Assembly (NCBI GenBank): GCA_038496675.1
Contig: CM076653.1
Span: forward strand, 8,825,894-8,889,893
Reading direction: 5' to 3'
Source of the DNA: Rachycentron canadum
Taxonomy: Eukaryota; Chordata; Actinopteri; Carangiformes; Rachycentridae
DNA: 64,000 bases
The notes beneath the pieces are model-generated. The model had not been told where the DNA came from. It saw only the letters and a list, made by a program, of their open reading frames with translations, and did no database searches. Below, piece by piece: positions 35,351-48,125 of the stretch. How positions within the stretch are numbered: position 1 is the stretch's first letter; every line of letters starts with the position of its first letter. Made by a program: the position numbers and the translations under genes.

Positions 35351-38300
35351 CGCACACCGACGCTAAGATCAATCAAAGGGGGAAAAGGAAGAAGGAAGAA
35401 AAAGACTTGAAGCTTTTCTCTTTACACTGTATTCATGGTCTTTATTTAAATAGGGCTGCTAATCACTCACTTAAAAGTCCACCCTTTCCTCCTCTTATTC
35501 CTTGCACTCCATCGATATTCTCTTTGTCTCTTTTTCTTTATATCCCATTCTGTTTCTGCCTCTCTCTCCCTCTCACCCTTCGAGCACTGGGGAAGGCAGT
35601 TGAGAGGCAAGAGGAGGAGAGTGAGTGATAACCATCCGGGGAGTCAAGTGCTCCATCACCGCCATCCCCATCTGCGACCCGACAAGTTCATAATGCCAGG
35701 CATCTGCTTTCATTTATAAAGGCCTCACTTAGCCCTCACACACACTCACAGTCTCTCCAGCTCTTTTGCTACGCCCTCCCCTCCTCCTGCTTTCTCTCTC
35801 GTCACCCTTTTTCTCCCCATCTGGCTGGATGAGAGGGAGAGAGCCTCTTCTCCTCTTCCTCACCTAATCCTGCTCATCTTTTACCCCCTCTTTTCTTCTG
35901 CTCAAGCCCTCTCAGGTTCTTTCCCTATTTGTCCTCCAGAGTTGCATCCATTTCTTTCCCCTCCAGGTCTCCACCTTCTCTCGCCACCCTCTCAATCAAA
36001 TGAAAGAGATACACAAACTATAAAGTGGCGTAACTGACAATGAGGAGTGCTATTTTACGATGTTTAATTTCACTTTAATTGGAAAGATAAACAAAATATT
36101 TTAGGTAAAAAGTTCCAAAAAGTTAAGAACTAAAAATTTTAAACTTTTAATCATAATGATGACACATAATAATAGCTTCATTTGCATAGTAAATTTACAT
36201 TTTTTAAAAATGAAAGCAGGAAAATTTACTTTGTCAAGGTCAAACTTGATGCTTACAGTATCATTGGTCCATATTAAATAAGATTTTTATCATTTCTTAA
36301 ACTCAAGTGCACAATACAAATGTAAAATTAGTGAATGCAAAGTGTTTTAATAGAAAATTATTTATTTCGAAATGCATTTGAATTTTAATCGTATATATTA
36401 CGTCAGTCAAATATAGTCAGTTTAGAGCTTCTTGTAAATGATTTGCTGCGTTTGTCTGTTTTATATTTATTTTAAATTGACAAGCTTTGGGTTTTCATCT
36501 CAGGACGTCACCTTGAGCTTCAGAACTTGTGATTAAGATTTTCCACCTTTCCTTTTTACATTACATTTGTTAGCTCTAATCTTTTGTTTTCTGCGCTGTG
36601 ATAACAACTTTATTCAGTGATTCAGAGCACAGAGGATGCAGGAACTGCAGCCATCTGCAAGTCGAGAGCCGTGTGGGCAGACAAGCTACTATTATATGAA
36701 TCACATGGTCTAACTGTCAGTTTCAGAGAATACTCATTGCATACTGCAAAGTGAAAGTTTGACAGAGGAGATATTTGCAACCATTAGGTGGTGCACTTCT
36801 CTCACTGTACATGTGAGAGACCTCAGGAGAAGACAAAAAAAAGAGAGAGGGAAGAAAAACTTGCTCTGCCCATTATGAAGTAAATTTTCTGAAATGGGTT
36901 TTTATCATGAAAAATAAAATGCAACATCTGTTGTAAATATATTTGGATACATTAGTGTGTCCTCTGAGGGCTGTATGGAAATCACAGGCAGTCTGTGTGT
37001 GTGCACGCACTCATCTCTGTGTGTGCGTGCATGCTTCATTTATGCAATGAAGTGGCCACACACAGTTTTAAGCAAAAGACAGAACAGAGCATTGGACTGA
37101 AGAGTGGACTTCTTTTCCAGAAGGCTTTTGTTAAATACCTCCTGAAGTACCTTTGATGGAGTACTTCAGCATTAAACTTCTGTCTGCAGAGGTAAGAAAA
37201 GGACAAATGCAGCAATAAGGGAGCCAGGTCCTGAATGTAAAGAAGTAGAGACAGAGAGTGTGGGCTTCTAATAGTTCCAACAAATTCATGAAAAAATAAA
37301 TATAAATACAAAGACAGGAAAACTATCCAGGAATGATCTTTATCCAGCAGTGACTACTTAATGCAAAGGACTGTGCCAGCTTCAGTGCTTCTGAAATACA
37401 TCTTGTAAATGTCAATAACTCCAAGTCTCAGTGATTAAATATCTTTAACCATGATCTTACTTTATAACACTACAACATTAAAAATAACTATATTATGTTT
37501 GAGTTATAGGTCTCTATAATACAGGTTAATTGACACAGCTGTAGTCTCTGGGCACTAATGATTATTGGTTTCATTCTTTGGCCTGTGTTCAGACTGATTA
37601 ATACTGAAACTCCTCCTGTATATGTATATGGTTACATATTCAACAGCAGACAGGCAAAACCACAGATAACTACTAACAACTACAAATAACTTTTTAAAAC
37701 ACATTGAACACATCTTCTCTAAATCTGATCACCTCTACAACTCTTCAACACCCTGGTCTCACAAAACACCACAATTATATCTGCAATATTAGCAACACAT
37801 CTTAAATTATTGACACAAGGACACAGGTAATGAGGTGTTGGTGTTAATATAAACATGAGAAAAGTAAAACTAATTTTCTTATAAAGTTTGGGGACTCTGC
37901 CAAATAACAAGGTTTAAAATGTGCCCCCCACCCACCATGTGCAAGGTTTTGCCTGCATCAGTACAACATGATTCTTTTACCAGTGTGGAGGAGTGGTATA
38001 TATGTGTCATACAACAATCATCTCTGGCATTATGGCCTTTTCTATTCAGGATTCTTTAAGTGGTTTCTCTGCCTCTTCTAACATCTCTGGTAAAAAACAC
38101 TGCTGTATAGCATTCAGCCAGTAAATGTATTTCCATGCACCTGTTTTTATGCACATGCAATTAACTCAAAGAATACTGCACTTGGCTGGTGAAGAAAAGT
38201 TGGTGTATTGATAAAAGTAAAATGCAACTAATTGAAACCCAGATCAGGTGCACCTGATGCATTGGCTGAAGAGTAAAAATTGTCCATGAGAAAGTAAGTT

Positions 38301-38540
38301 CATCTGGATCATCAAAGTTAATCAAAGGATCGTTTAGTCTTTGTAGATTTGATTTTTGATTTTTTGTCAATCCAAGTAAATATATTCGAGGATCGGGGTC
38401 CTGCATGGGTTCAACTTTGTAAATACACACCTATCCCAGCCAAAAACTCAATACTAGAGCCAACCAGTTACCGGACCCAGCACGACCGATGTCCGAGCCA
38501 AGCTTCGCATTTGAAAAATCATTCAGATTGTATTTATAGA

Positions 38541-38561
38541 GACCAGCCACAAAGGCTGGTC
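38541..38561. other. Perfect 8-bp hairpin
   Basis: GACCAGCC (38541-38548), loop ACAAA, GGCTGGTC (38554-38561). Followed by AT-rich sequence rather than a T-run; function unknown. Confidence 0.7.
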
Positions 38562-38846
38562 GATGGCTATCTAACATTTTGCATAATGTGAAGCCCCATT
38601 GTGATGTGCAAAACATTCACTCAGTCAGATCCCTACTTGTTTCTGGTGTAATACGTCATACGTGTCATATGCGTGGACAAATACAAAACAATCAAAGTGA
38701 CTAATCAGGGTTTGCGGATTCACGTTGATTTAGATCTATAAAAATTGCACCTTTGCTTTCATTCGATTTACTTTCTCTCATTTTCGTGTTTATTTACCTC
38801 CAGGTACTGACCTGCTCCAGACAATCACTTTTTACTCGAGTCGCCT

Positions 38847-39428
38847 AGGGGTGTAACGATTCATCGACTACATCGATGTATTGATTTATATTCCTACGAT
38901 CCAACGACATCGATAGGTACTCCGCAAGTATATCAATCCAAAATCGATTTGCAAGATAAATAACCGATTGTATCGATACTAAGAATTTGCACATTGAATT
39001 TAAGCACAACAAACTTTATATAGATGTTTGTTTGGTTTTTTTAGAACTTTTAATGTTAAAGAAATGTTAAAAGTTACTCTAATTCACTCTTCCTGTGTGT
39101 GATGGCATTGGCATTATTATTATTATTGCACTTTTATACTGAAAATAAAAAGAGCAGCAGGTTCAACCCGTGTTTATCAACCTGAAGAAATGTTAGTTTC
39201 ACTTTTCATAAAAGGTGAATGCATTTGCTGTTAATCGTTATGTTTACTTGTTTATATCTATAATTAATTTATCCCTGATTCCCTTACAAGAAGAACTTGC
39301 ACCATCCACTATCCAGGTCTTTATTTCACAGTTATACCGCTTGAATTTTTTGGCTATAAAACTGTGTCCATTTCAAGTCATTGAATTGTATCGTATTGTT
39401 CTAAATGAGCCAAATATCGTTCTTGAAT
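38847..39428 (+). mobile_element. Non-autonomous hAT-like element, 3' end uncertain
   Basis: Starts AGGGGTGTAACGATTCATCG followed by repeated ATCGAT words and GATTGTATCGATACTAAG. The far part has TTGAATTGTATCGTATTG and GAGCCAAATATCGTTCTTG, again rich in TATCG. The 5' AGGGGTGTAAC end and the word order resemble hAT-type repeats seen in fish. I could not find the matching 3' inverted end or an 8-bp duplication, so it is probably truncated. No transposase is present. Confidence 0.45.
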
Positions 39429-39769
39429 GATATCAGAACCAAGGAATTACGTATTATTAATACAAATTTTACATATCATTGTAAAAACATATTGTTACTG
39501 GTAATGAGTAGCCTCTAGATAATAATTATAATATATTAATTGAATCATTGTTTTGGAAATGTCCATCAGGAGATATTGGACAAAAACACTCTAGAGACAG
39601 ATTCAGATTTTTACAACTTAAACTTTGAGGCTACAGGCATCAATGTAACTCAAACCTTAGAAAAAGTTGTTCATGTTTTGTATCTTTTACTGGCTCTGCT
39701 GCAGCCCCTTACCAAGCGTCCTTGTGACAGTGTTGTTGACAGCTGACAGCTCCCTCCCTCCGTGCTACT

Positions 39770-39905
39770 GTCTCCCCCCCAGCTGGCTGGCTGTAACGCT
39801 AATGGCCGCCCTCAGTAGGAGCCAGTGGGTCGCGGGTGCCTTTGCCGTCATCATTAAGCACCATTGGTTTAATGAACGCAGCATTTAGGAGTGCTTGGAC
39901 CTTCA
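39770..39905. promoter_or_regulatory. Candidate conserved non-coding element
   Basis: Unique GC-richer patch with GGCTGTAACGCTAATGGCC, GCCGTCATCATTAAGCACC and GGTTTAATGAACGCAGC words, close to a CA microsatellite. Confidence 0.3.
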
Positions 39906-40004
39906 TGCTCTGCCGCCTCATTAAGTGGAAAGCAAACTAATATGGGGAGCAACCTAGAGCTCACCTCTAGAGATATGAGAGAGAGTGAAAGGGGGTGGGG
40001 GGCA

Positions 40005-40046
<42 letters not shown>
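40005..40046. repeat. (AC)21 microsatellite
   Basis: Direct reading, preceded by a G-rich GGGGGTGGGGGG run. Confidence 0.95.
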
Positions 40047-40048
<2 letters not shown>

Positions 40049-40599
40049 CAGTGTTTGGAGGAGGCTTTTGATGGAAAGGGCTTGAACCAAGTCATAAAAG
40101 ATAAGAGAACAGTGGCTGTTACAGCTTTGAACATGTGGCGGTTGCAGCACCAACACTGGCTGTAATGATAGTAACGGCTTCACAGTCACTGGGAGAAATT
40201 CCAGTATCTTTAGCTAAATTATTCATCAAACTATCACAGTCAAAACTATTGCGTGTTTTTGCGTGTGTGTTTGAGGCGAGTCTAAAAGTGTAAGTGTAAG
40301 TCAAGAGACAGAAGATTGTTTTTCCTTGTAAAAGAACAGACCGCTCATCTGGATTTCTGTATCACATCTGAAGGACCACAGGCTGTGTTACACTTCCTTG
40401 TTGTGTGTCATTTTGTCAAACAGGGTTGTAAAAAAAATTTTGAAGCCTTGTATCTGTTATATATCAAGTTTGTCCGGGTCTAGATATCCACCAAACTTAC
40501 ACTAATATGCAGTATCTTATGTTATTGAACAGAATTAAGCCTTGAATTGATTTTTTTTTTTTTTTTTTATTTACAGACCGAATCATTTTGGGGATCCAT

Positions 40600-40790
40600 C
40601 CATCCTCAGATAATAAATAAGGATCCCGATTACTACTGAAATCAATCAATTAATGCGTTGATTAACAGATGAACCACTGAAACAAGCACTTTGGAAAACT
40701 GTGAGGGGCATTTTTCACTATATTTTCATAATCTATAGACTAAATGATTAATTCATTAATAGAGAAAACAATAATTGACAGACTAAGCCA
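40600..40790 (+). repeat. Dispersed fish repeat, family B, partial copy
   Basis: Words AATCAATCAATTAATGCG, GGGCATTTTTCACTATATTT, CATAATCTATAGACTAAATG and GAGAAAACAATAATTGACAG follow family B. Confidence 0.6.
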
Positions 40791-41784
40791 CGATACTCTG
40801 GGGAAAAAAAGAAAGAAAGAGATAAAGACGGTGGTTTTGCATCATTTGCTGCAAAAGATATTTTATTTTCAGATATTAGGATACCTCATTGTAAATTGCT
40901 GCTTTAATACAATGAGCAATTACCACAGGATGAAAGAGAAGCTGTATTCATATTATCAGTCGGTTTTAAAGGATATGTTTTAATTTTACGAATCTAAATA
41001 CATCAGGAAGAATTATTCAAACGACTCATAATTCCTTCAACACAGGTACTGCATTAAAACAAAATCCAAACCTTTCCATTAAACAATGGTGAGGTTGGTT
41101 TCCCTGATGAGAGTTAATCGTCCTCATATACAACCTGCCCACCAATTAAAGATCCAGCATTTTCCATGGCCAATACATGAACTATTCTGGTTTAACGACT
41201 AATTGGCTAATCTAAAGCTGAACAGTAATATCCTGAATAAACTATGGTTTTAAAATATAAAAAGAATAAACCAGCAAAGTGCCAGCCTACATACAACATT
41301 CAAAATCCATACACAGCAACCCGATTTCAGTCATGACCCAGTTTCAGTCCTGAGTCTTTGGCTTTCAGAGGAGCTGTGAATGAGGGAGACTTTTCAACCT
41401 GCCGCCCACTCCTGCAGGTGGTTGTGCCAAAATCTGCCCACATCTTGCCATCCATCCTGCCATTTTGTCCATCCACACATCCCCTCCTGCCCGTCCCTAT
41501 CCTGCCTGCTCCTCTCCTCATCTCCTGGTCCCCAGGGTGGGCATAGGTGGAAATGATTCCCTCTCTACACAGGAACAATTAAGGGCTCGGCTCAGGGCTT
41601 TATGGTCAGAGGAGCAGCTGCTTTTTGCCATTTCTGGGTCCATAACTGTCTGAAATGACAATGTGGGGGGTAGAAGAGCATTCAGGGCCCCTCCTCCGGA
41701 TCCTATACAAGAACCATAATTCTTTTCTGCCAAGTCAGCATATATCACACACGTCTGTAAGACAACTATAAACAGATAACATCA

Positions 41785-41935
41785 CAGAGAATTTGATGTC
41801 TGTGTGACAGATTGGAGTTGCCTGCAGGCCATAAACATCTTGTCGTCTTGCAGGCAGGTGATGAGGAGACCCAAATAATTAGGATGGTTCGGTTAAGAGC
41901 AGAGGAGCCATAATTTTGCTAACAAGCCTGAATCC
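41785..41935. promoter_or_regulatory. Candidate conserved non-coding element
   Basis: Unique patch with GCAGGCCATAAACATC, CAGGCAGGTGATGAGG, CCCAAATAATTAGGATGG and GAGCCATAATTTTGC. Confidence 0.3.
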
Positions 41936-42124
41936 GGAAGGGAAGATTAACTCCAATGCTGAGTGAGTGACTGACTGACTGTGAAAACGTCAATACAATG
42001 AAGCCTTGCTCTCTTCTTACCAGAGACCAGGATGGTATCCGGTACCAGCACCAATGAAACTCAACGATTATCAACACCAAATCCAGTATTGCAGCAGAAA
42101 ACAGCATGAGCTGCTGCACACAAA

Positions 42125-42147
42125 CACACACACACACACACACACAC
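42125..42147. repeat. (CA)n microsatellite
   Basis: Direct reading. Confidence 0.9.
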
Positions 42148-43779
42148 GTGCACACACCTCCGTATAGCCGGTGTGAAGCAGCAGTTTAAACCGCCTGAGA
42201 AATGCTAACGTTGCGAGCACCGCACTCGCGTTAGGAGCTCAACAAGCTAACATTAGCCCTTGCGAGCGGGGCATCGATGGAACAGATGTCAGCTGTCGCA
42301 ATTCACAAGCAGAAACTGTAACATTTCAGGACATGGACATTTTGACGACACGTTGTTAATCTAAAGTTAACAACGGAAACTCAGTCACCTTGATTTCTCG
42401 GTACAGATCTTGACGCCCGTCTCTGAGCTGCTGAGATAAGTTTCTGCTGCGACACCCTGACCTGTTGGTGCCGTTCCACGTGCAGTGTTATTGTTTACCG
42501 TTCGCTGCCTTCTTCCTATCTTTGACTTAGTTATCATACCTCCCTCATCACATCTTTGGTATCTCCAACACATTTTGGCACCAAGGTTTGGCATCCCTGC
42601 CTCTTACCAACTGTAAAACTTACTGTCTTCGTTTACTAGTTAGCAACAGCAATCATGTGTCTGGATTCAACTAAAGCTTGTGCTAGGATGGGTAGGTGAA
42701 ATATTCCTACCATCCAGTGCAGTAGATACTTTTTACCCTTGAACATGGGTGGAAAGTAAGTGAGAAATGTCTGTGAGCCTACAGGCCTCGGGCTGAGTGG
42801 TTAACACAGCTAGCCCGCCGACATTCGAACAACTGCATGCAACAAAATTTTCTGCCTCCACATATTTATATTTAACTCAACCAGCAGAGAGATGTTTGTA
42901 GAAAATCTTTAGCTCCGATCTGAGACTGTTGAGGTGTGGGCATCTGTGCTTGAACGTGCATGTGTGCAAGCGTGTTTGCACGCATGCAGGCTACATGTCT
43001 GTGTATGACAGAGTGAGAGAGCGACAGAACAAGAGAGTGAGAGTTGTGAAAAAGAGAACTGAATGAGTGGGAAGTGGGAAGTGAAAAAATATCTTGGTCT
43101 TTGGCTGTGTCATCTGAAGTGTTGATAAGCGATACAGAGGGAGGTGTGAATGGTGTTAACAGGGTGCCCTTGAGAGGCTAATTGCTTAAATGGAGAGTCT
43201 AGTCATTATGGAGACCCTTGGAGTGATTAGAGAAAACAGTGAAATGATAATATACAACAAGAGAATCCGCCGTCCTCATCCAAATTTCAAAAAAATACCT
43301 CAAGACTCTGCTCAATAGCACTAAAAATAGTAAGTATTTATAATGTGGGGTATTACAAATAAGTGCTGAATCTCAGGTGAATGGGCAAGAGACTTTGGTG
43401 ACTTTTACTTTGACGTTCACCTTTAAGTCAGTTTGAGGCGACTTGAAATGTAATCATACGTGTGGAAATCAAATAGTGAAGTCAATTTATGGATGAAAAA
43501 TAACTCATTTGCTGCTTAATAATATAAAAATTTACAGATCGCTTTATTGATTTTTATTGGAATTTTGGAGCCAACACAAGCCATGAAAAGAAAATGATAA
43601 TGAGGAGTGTAACAGCAATGCGGTGGTCAAAATTGTTTTTTATTCTTATCATAGATCACTGCCACTGATGCAGCAACACACTGCAGTATACTTATATCTT
43701 ATTTATTCCTTTGCCTATCTGTGATTACTGCCTCCTACCCCACTGATGATCTCCATCTCTGTATCTCCTCAGTCGGCTC

Positions 43780-43985
43780 ATTATTTTTCAGATGGAGGGC
43801 ATGCAGCTCAAGGAAAGACATCTTCATTAGGACTTGCCCAGAAAAGTTGGATCACTCGCTCGCTCTCTCTCTCGCAGACTGTTTTGGCAGAGGGAGCCCA
43901 GACGACCAGAATAGCCCTCTAATGCTACAGATGTCCTATTGATTGACTCGCTGTCAGAATCAATAAAGCTGGGTTTTCAAAATGC
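43780..43985. promoter_or_regulatory. Candidate conserved non-coding element
   Basis: Unique patch with GGCTCATTATTTTTCAGATG, CATCTTCATTAGGACTTGCC, a short CT run, CCTCTAATGCTACAGATG, CTATTGATTGACTCGCTG and AGAATCAATAAAGCTGGG. Pbx-type TGATTGAC and ATTA cores are present. Confidence 0.3.
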
Positions 43986-44754
43986 CCGAGCTATCATGGA
44001 GATGTTAAGGTTGCTCCTGGATAAACAGGCAGATTTATGGACCAAACAGCAGAGCAGACTGCTGAATGGAAAAATCACAGGCCACAGGAGGCTATAAAGA
44101 GGAGTGCTTGGGGAGTACACATTAAGTTGAAGGTCTGATGTCCCTAAACTAAAATACAGATCTATGACTTTTTCCAGGTTTAGCTGATTGTTATGATTAC
44201 CCATAATAAACATGCAGCTATGACACATTGACCACTTTGTTATTCTCAAACACAAGCGCAACAATTCTGCCACTACATTACAGCAAGCTGGTCCATAAAG
44301 TGACAACCACCGCTACGTCTGCACAAAAACTGCTGAGGCAGGCAACAACCTGGCCCACAAAGGGTTAACCACAAATACTCATTGTTCAGACTCAGTGGGG
44401 CATGTGGCCTCATTCAGCTACCTGAAATGCCCCCACCACGCCCCAAAACTACTCGCAGCCAAGGTCCCCATGACAGGCGAGTCACTGTATTCATTAATTA
44501 TCAACTCCATTTTTCACTGTAAAACTGTAAACAAGATGGGGAAATGGGGAAATGGGGAGCTAGAGAGCGATTAGCGAGGGAAAGGAGGCTGAGGGAATGA
44601 GGAAGGAAGGATAGAAAGAGAAAAGAGGGAGCAAGAGGCAAAAGAAAGGTGAAAGAGAACGCTACTGGGCAGAAGCGAGGACCAAACATGGGGGACAAGG
44701 AAGGATAAGTGACACATTTTGCGCAGGATTCGTATTTTTTTGTTCCTCCAAGCA

Positions 44755-44925
44755 AGAGATGTTGCAGAGGCATCCCAGTGCCTGTTCCCCTCCTAATTAT
44801 TCCAATTATCATGGCACACTATGAAAACGTGATTAATAACACAGAGGATATTGTTGTGGCAATTAGCCATATGGTGGTGGGACTCTGCTCTGTCACGATT
44901 TTGCCATTAGCATCTACTTCTGTTT
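44755..44925. promoter_or_regulatory. Candidate conserved non-coding element, strongest of the set
   Basis: Dense homeodomain cores in unique sequence: CCTAATTATTCCAATTATCA, AACGTGATTAATAACAC, GTGGCAATTAGCCATATGG and GCCATTAGCATC. The style, with evenly spaced TAAT cores, an E-box CATATG and no repeat words, is that of ancient vertebrate developmental enhancers. Conservation was not tested. Confidence 0.4.
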
Positions 44926-45238
44926 GTCAGAGGCGTGCAGCCATGACAAGCTCAAGTTCTGCTCACCTTGCACTCCCCACTGAGAGGCACACGCTGGGGT
45001 GGGGGGAGCTGGGTATTCCTCCTGGCTTCTCGCCTGACTGAATTTTTTATGTGGCATCCAGTCGGACTGGGGACAAAATGTCAACCGGCGTCTGGGACGG
45101 CCCATCAAACTCTGGCGCTCCTGGGAAAGGGAGGGAAGAGGAGGAGGAGGGAGGGAGGGGGGTGAGACAAGAAGACTTATTTGTGCTTGTGTGTTATTCA
45201 AACACAGACAAACTATACTGATGCATATATGAGCAAGC

Positions 45239-45263
45239 TCTCTCTCTCTCTCTCTCTCTCTCT
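45239..45263. repeat. (TC)n microsatellite
   Basis: Direct reading. Confidence 0.95.
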
Positions 45264-46504
45264 GCTCTAACTGTACATTTTCCTCACATGCACATGCACA
45301 AACATGGACGTGAGCAGATGACTGACATGGAAACACACACTAGGTCCCGGCCAGTCAAACGAGTCGAGTTGACTCCCAGTCCGTCTCCGTGGTAAGCAGT
45401 TTTTAAAGCGAGAGCCCCCTTGTTAAGACCTGTTGGTATTCTCCAGATGGCAATAAAAATGCATGAGGTCTGCTGCAACCGTGGAGAAGAGCTCAGCCAC
45501 TTAAGTAGGAAAAACAAAACCTCAGAGAGAAAGAAAAAATAAAAAAAAAAAAGCAGGTAGAGTGTGTCGCCAAGCTGATCCTCCAAGGACTGAGGAGAGA
45601 GCTTCAGACGAGCGCAGCGCCACTACGGCTGCTGGTGTGCACTTCCGAGAACTGAGGATGTGCATCTTGTTATCTGTCTTATCAACTTAAGATGTGTCAT
45701 CTTGTTATGCCACACAAGCTGGCATTTGACTGTCAAGAGTAATGCTCTGTGGATGTCTGAATATCATTTCAAAAGAGGCCAAAGCGTGAATGATGAACTG
45801 GGAGCATTGTTACAAAGTTTGGAACAACACGAATGAGTTTTGCCTCTAAACACGTTAGCCCCCTGTGTGAAGAAAGTGACACCCGTAATTGAAGCAAAAT
45901 GAGTGACAGGAAAAATCCACACACTTTTTAAGTTCAGAGAAAAAACTTCTACACATTATATCTACACAGATATATCAGAATTGTCAAAGCTGTTTTGATT
46001 ATGTTTGTAAATATTTAAGAGCACTGTAAAATTACTCCTACTAGGAAAACAGGAGTCATACTGGATAAGTGTTTTGCTGTAGATACATTAGTAAAAGAAA
46101 TAACTTTCACATTCACATTCAACTATATATTTTCTCTTCAATCCCCATTGAACTTCTCTATTCTCATGATTTTAAAAGGGTTGACCTGCATTGTAAAATA
46201 ATTGAAATTGAACTGTCACTGTCACACTTTTACTTTTTGCAAAGACATTTCAAGAGTAAGTGGACATTACTTTTATACTCAATTAAGTAAAGTAAAATGA
46301 TAATAAATACACGTGACACTGAACATCAAAATATGGCTGACACACAGGGAAACATTTAAAGCAGCAGTAAGACCTCAGTGTGAAAGGCAGTGTAATTATA
46401 TAGTATACACACACTGTTTGTCTGACCAACAAACTTCTTCACAACAACACAAACTCCAAACTACCTACTCAGTGACAAACGGGGAGAAGAAAGGGAACGA
46501 GGAA

Positions 46505-46800
46505 GGAGTACCTGACAGCAGCATGGATGGCCACATTATCTCAGGGCCTTAATGCGGGCTGAGGAGTGCAGCTGAAGAGGAGGGATATGGGACTTTTCAT
46601 AGCCATAATTAAAACAGCAAGATAGATTCAGTAATTGAATGAAAAATCAGGATCTGAGCAACATCTGTGCCAACCACATAAATCATTTCAACGAGAGGCT
46701 TGAAATGCCATAAAACCCCTGTGACTAGGAGTCAGAGAGCCTGTCAAATGCATCTCAGGGCAGCGTGGATGACAAGATAACAGACATTAGACCTGCCACT
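46505..46800. promoter_or_regulatory. Candidate conserved non-coding element
   Basis: Long unique block with CATTATCTCAGGGCCTTAAT, GCCATAATTAAAACAGC, AGATTCAGTAATTGAATG, AAATCATTTCAACGAGAGG, CCTGTCAAATGCATC, GATGACAAGATAACAGAC and CACTTTAATTCAC. Compact and repeat-free over nearly 300 bp. Confidence 0.35.
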
Positions 46801-47530
46801 TTAATTCACTATTCTAAATAAACCGGTGGAATAAGGAGAAAGAAAAAAAAGAGCAAAGTACATGACCAGAATGTCAATACACAAGAATTCCAACATGAAT
46901 GAATGAATGAGATCACGAAATATATACCAAAACTTCTTGTTGCTGTGAATGCTGTTGTGTTTGTGAGACAAAGAGCAGGACCTCGCATGTGACAAAAAAA
47001 AAAAAAAAAAACGCAAAGCGAACAGGAAAGATAGATCAACACTGAGACGTCATGGCTGATGACTGGCTGCAGTTCACTGGGGCACAGTACAAATAAGGCC
47101 ACGTTTGCTGCTTTTGCCAGAACCACATGAAAAATAAATAAAAAGGTCACTGTACTGTCTGCAATATTTCCTGATTCGCAGGTGCAACAAGACATCAATG
47201 ATCACAGCATAAACCACAAACTGCCAAATGAGGGTGAAGACTGCACAAGCTTATTTCTGACAAGTGTCAAACTGGCATAGTGAGCCATCCTTTATACTAT
47301 GCTGGGACAGGGATGTGATTTGTGGGTCTAAAAATCAACAAAACTCACAAAGCAATGAGGCACTAAGTATTTTTTGATTCAATTACATTAGTCAATGACA
47401 TAACTTTACATTTAGTAACTATTTTTCTAATTTTGATAAACATTATCTCTCTTTAACATTATAAATAAACAAATTAAATGAGAGCAATGGGTATACTTAA
47501 TACTACATTAATTCCCACATACCAGCATTA

Positions 47531-47600
47531 GTGGAAAGTAACTAAGTACATTTTCTCAATTTTTACATTTATACATTTTTCTAGTTAGAGCTCAGAGGCA
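47531..47600 (+). repeat. Dispersed fish repeat fragment, family E
   Basis: GTGGAAAGTAACTAAGTACA followed by TTTTCTCAATTTTTACATTT is the start of a repeat I recall as common in fish (AAGTAACTAAGTACATTTACTC type). Only a short fragment is kept. Confidence 0.5.
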
Positions 47601-47768
47601 AAATATTGTTGTTTTTAGTCCATTTGTTTGGCAACTTTAGTAATTAATTTCTTTTCAGATTTAGATATGACAATATGATAAAGTGCATTAATGTTAGTTT
47701 TAGCATCAATACAGACATTTTATATTATGCAATGTAAACATTTAAATTAAAGTGTTTTGCTGACATAC

Positions 47769-47845
47769 CTCTCTCCCATTCTTCACAGAGCTCTCCAATT
47801 AGCTTCACAGTGAGATTGTTTGCCTTGTTTTTCACATCTTCATAT
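47769..47845 (-). CDS. Possible internal exon of an unidentified minus-strand gene
   Basis: On the minus strand a 77-nt segment is bounded by CCTAAAAAG on the 5' side, behind a long pyrimidine tract, and by GAGAG|GTATGT on the 3' side, a near-consensus donor. Only one frame is open across it: 1 nt, 25 codons, 1 nt, coding YEDVKNKANNLTVKLIGELC then EEWER. This is a plausible amphipathic helix with a charge pattern typical of coiled coils. About 330 bp upstream on the same strand is a promoter-like patch. Against it: no second convincing exon was found downstream, the family is not recognised, and the acceptor has its pyrimidine tract about 15 nt from the AG. It could be a real small gene, a relic, or chance. 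Confidence 0.3.
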
Positions 47846-48125
47846 CTTTTTAGGATCAATTTAGGAAAAAAAAATAAAAAATAAAAAATAAAAAAAAAAA
47901 CAAAGAAACAGTTGAATACAGTTTCCCTCCAGTGTGTCACAATCCTAAGGCCTTCAGGTGGTAAATAAACCTTCCAACAGACATGATAGACTTTCATATT
48001 AAGTCTCCAGCAGGTGTTTTAGATAAATATAATTATAAAAAATATAAGAGTAGTTTTGTACAGTTTGAACAGTTTGTCCATCTGTTTGTTTTCCCTCAAC
48101 AAGACAAAGCCAACTTTGCTGTATC

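Larger units (their letters stand above)
35103..47768. other. Intergenic sequence without a recognised gene
   Basis: Pyrimidine-rich to about 36000, then AT-rich. It holds several regulatory candidates listed separately, a weak family B fragment (about 36440-36540), a hairpin (38541-38561), a hAT-like element (about 38847-39428), a family B copy (40600-40790), microsatellites (40005, 42125, 45239), purine-rich tracts (44520-44660, 45120-45170) and a fragment of another repeat at 47531-47600. No gene is recognised. Confidence 0.5.
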
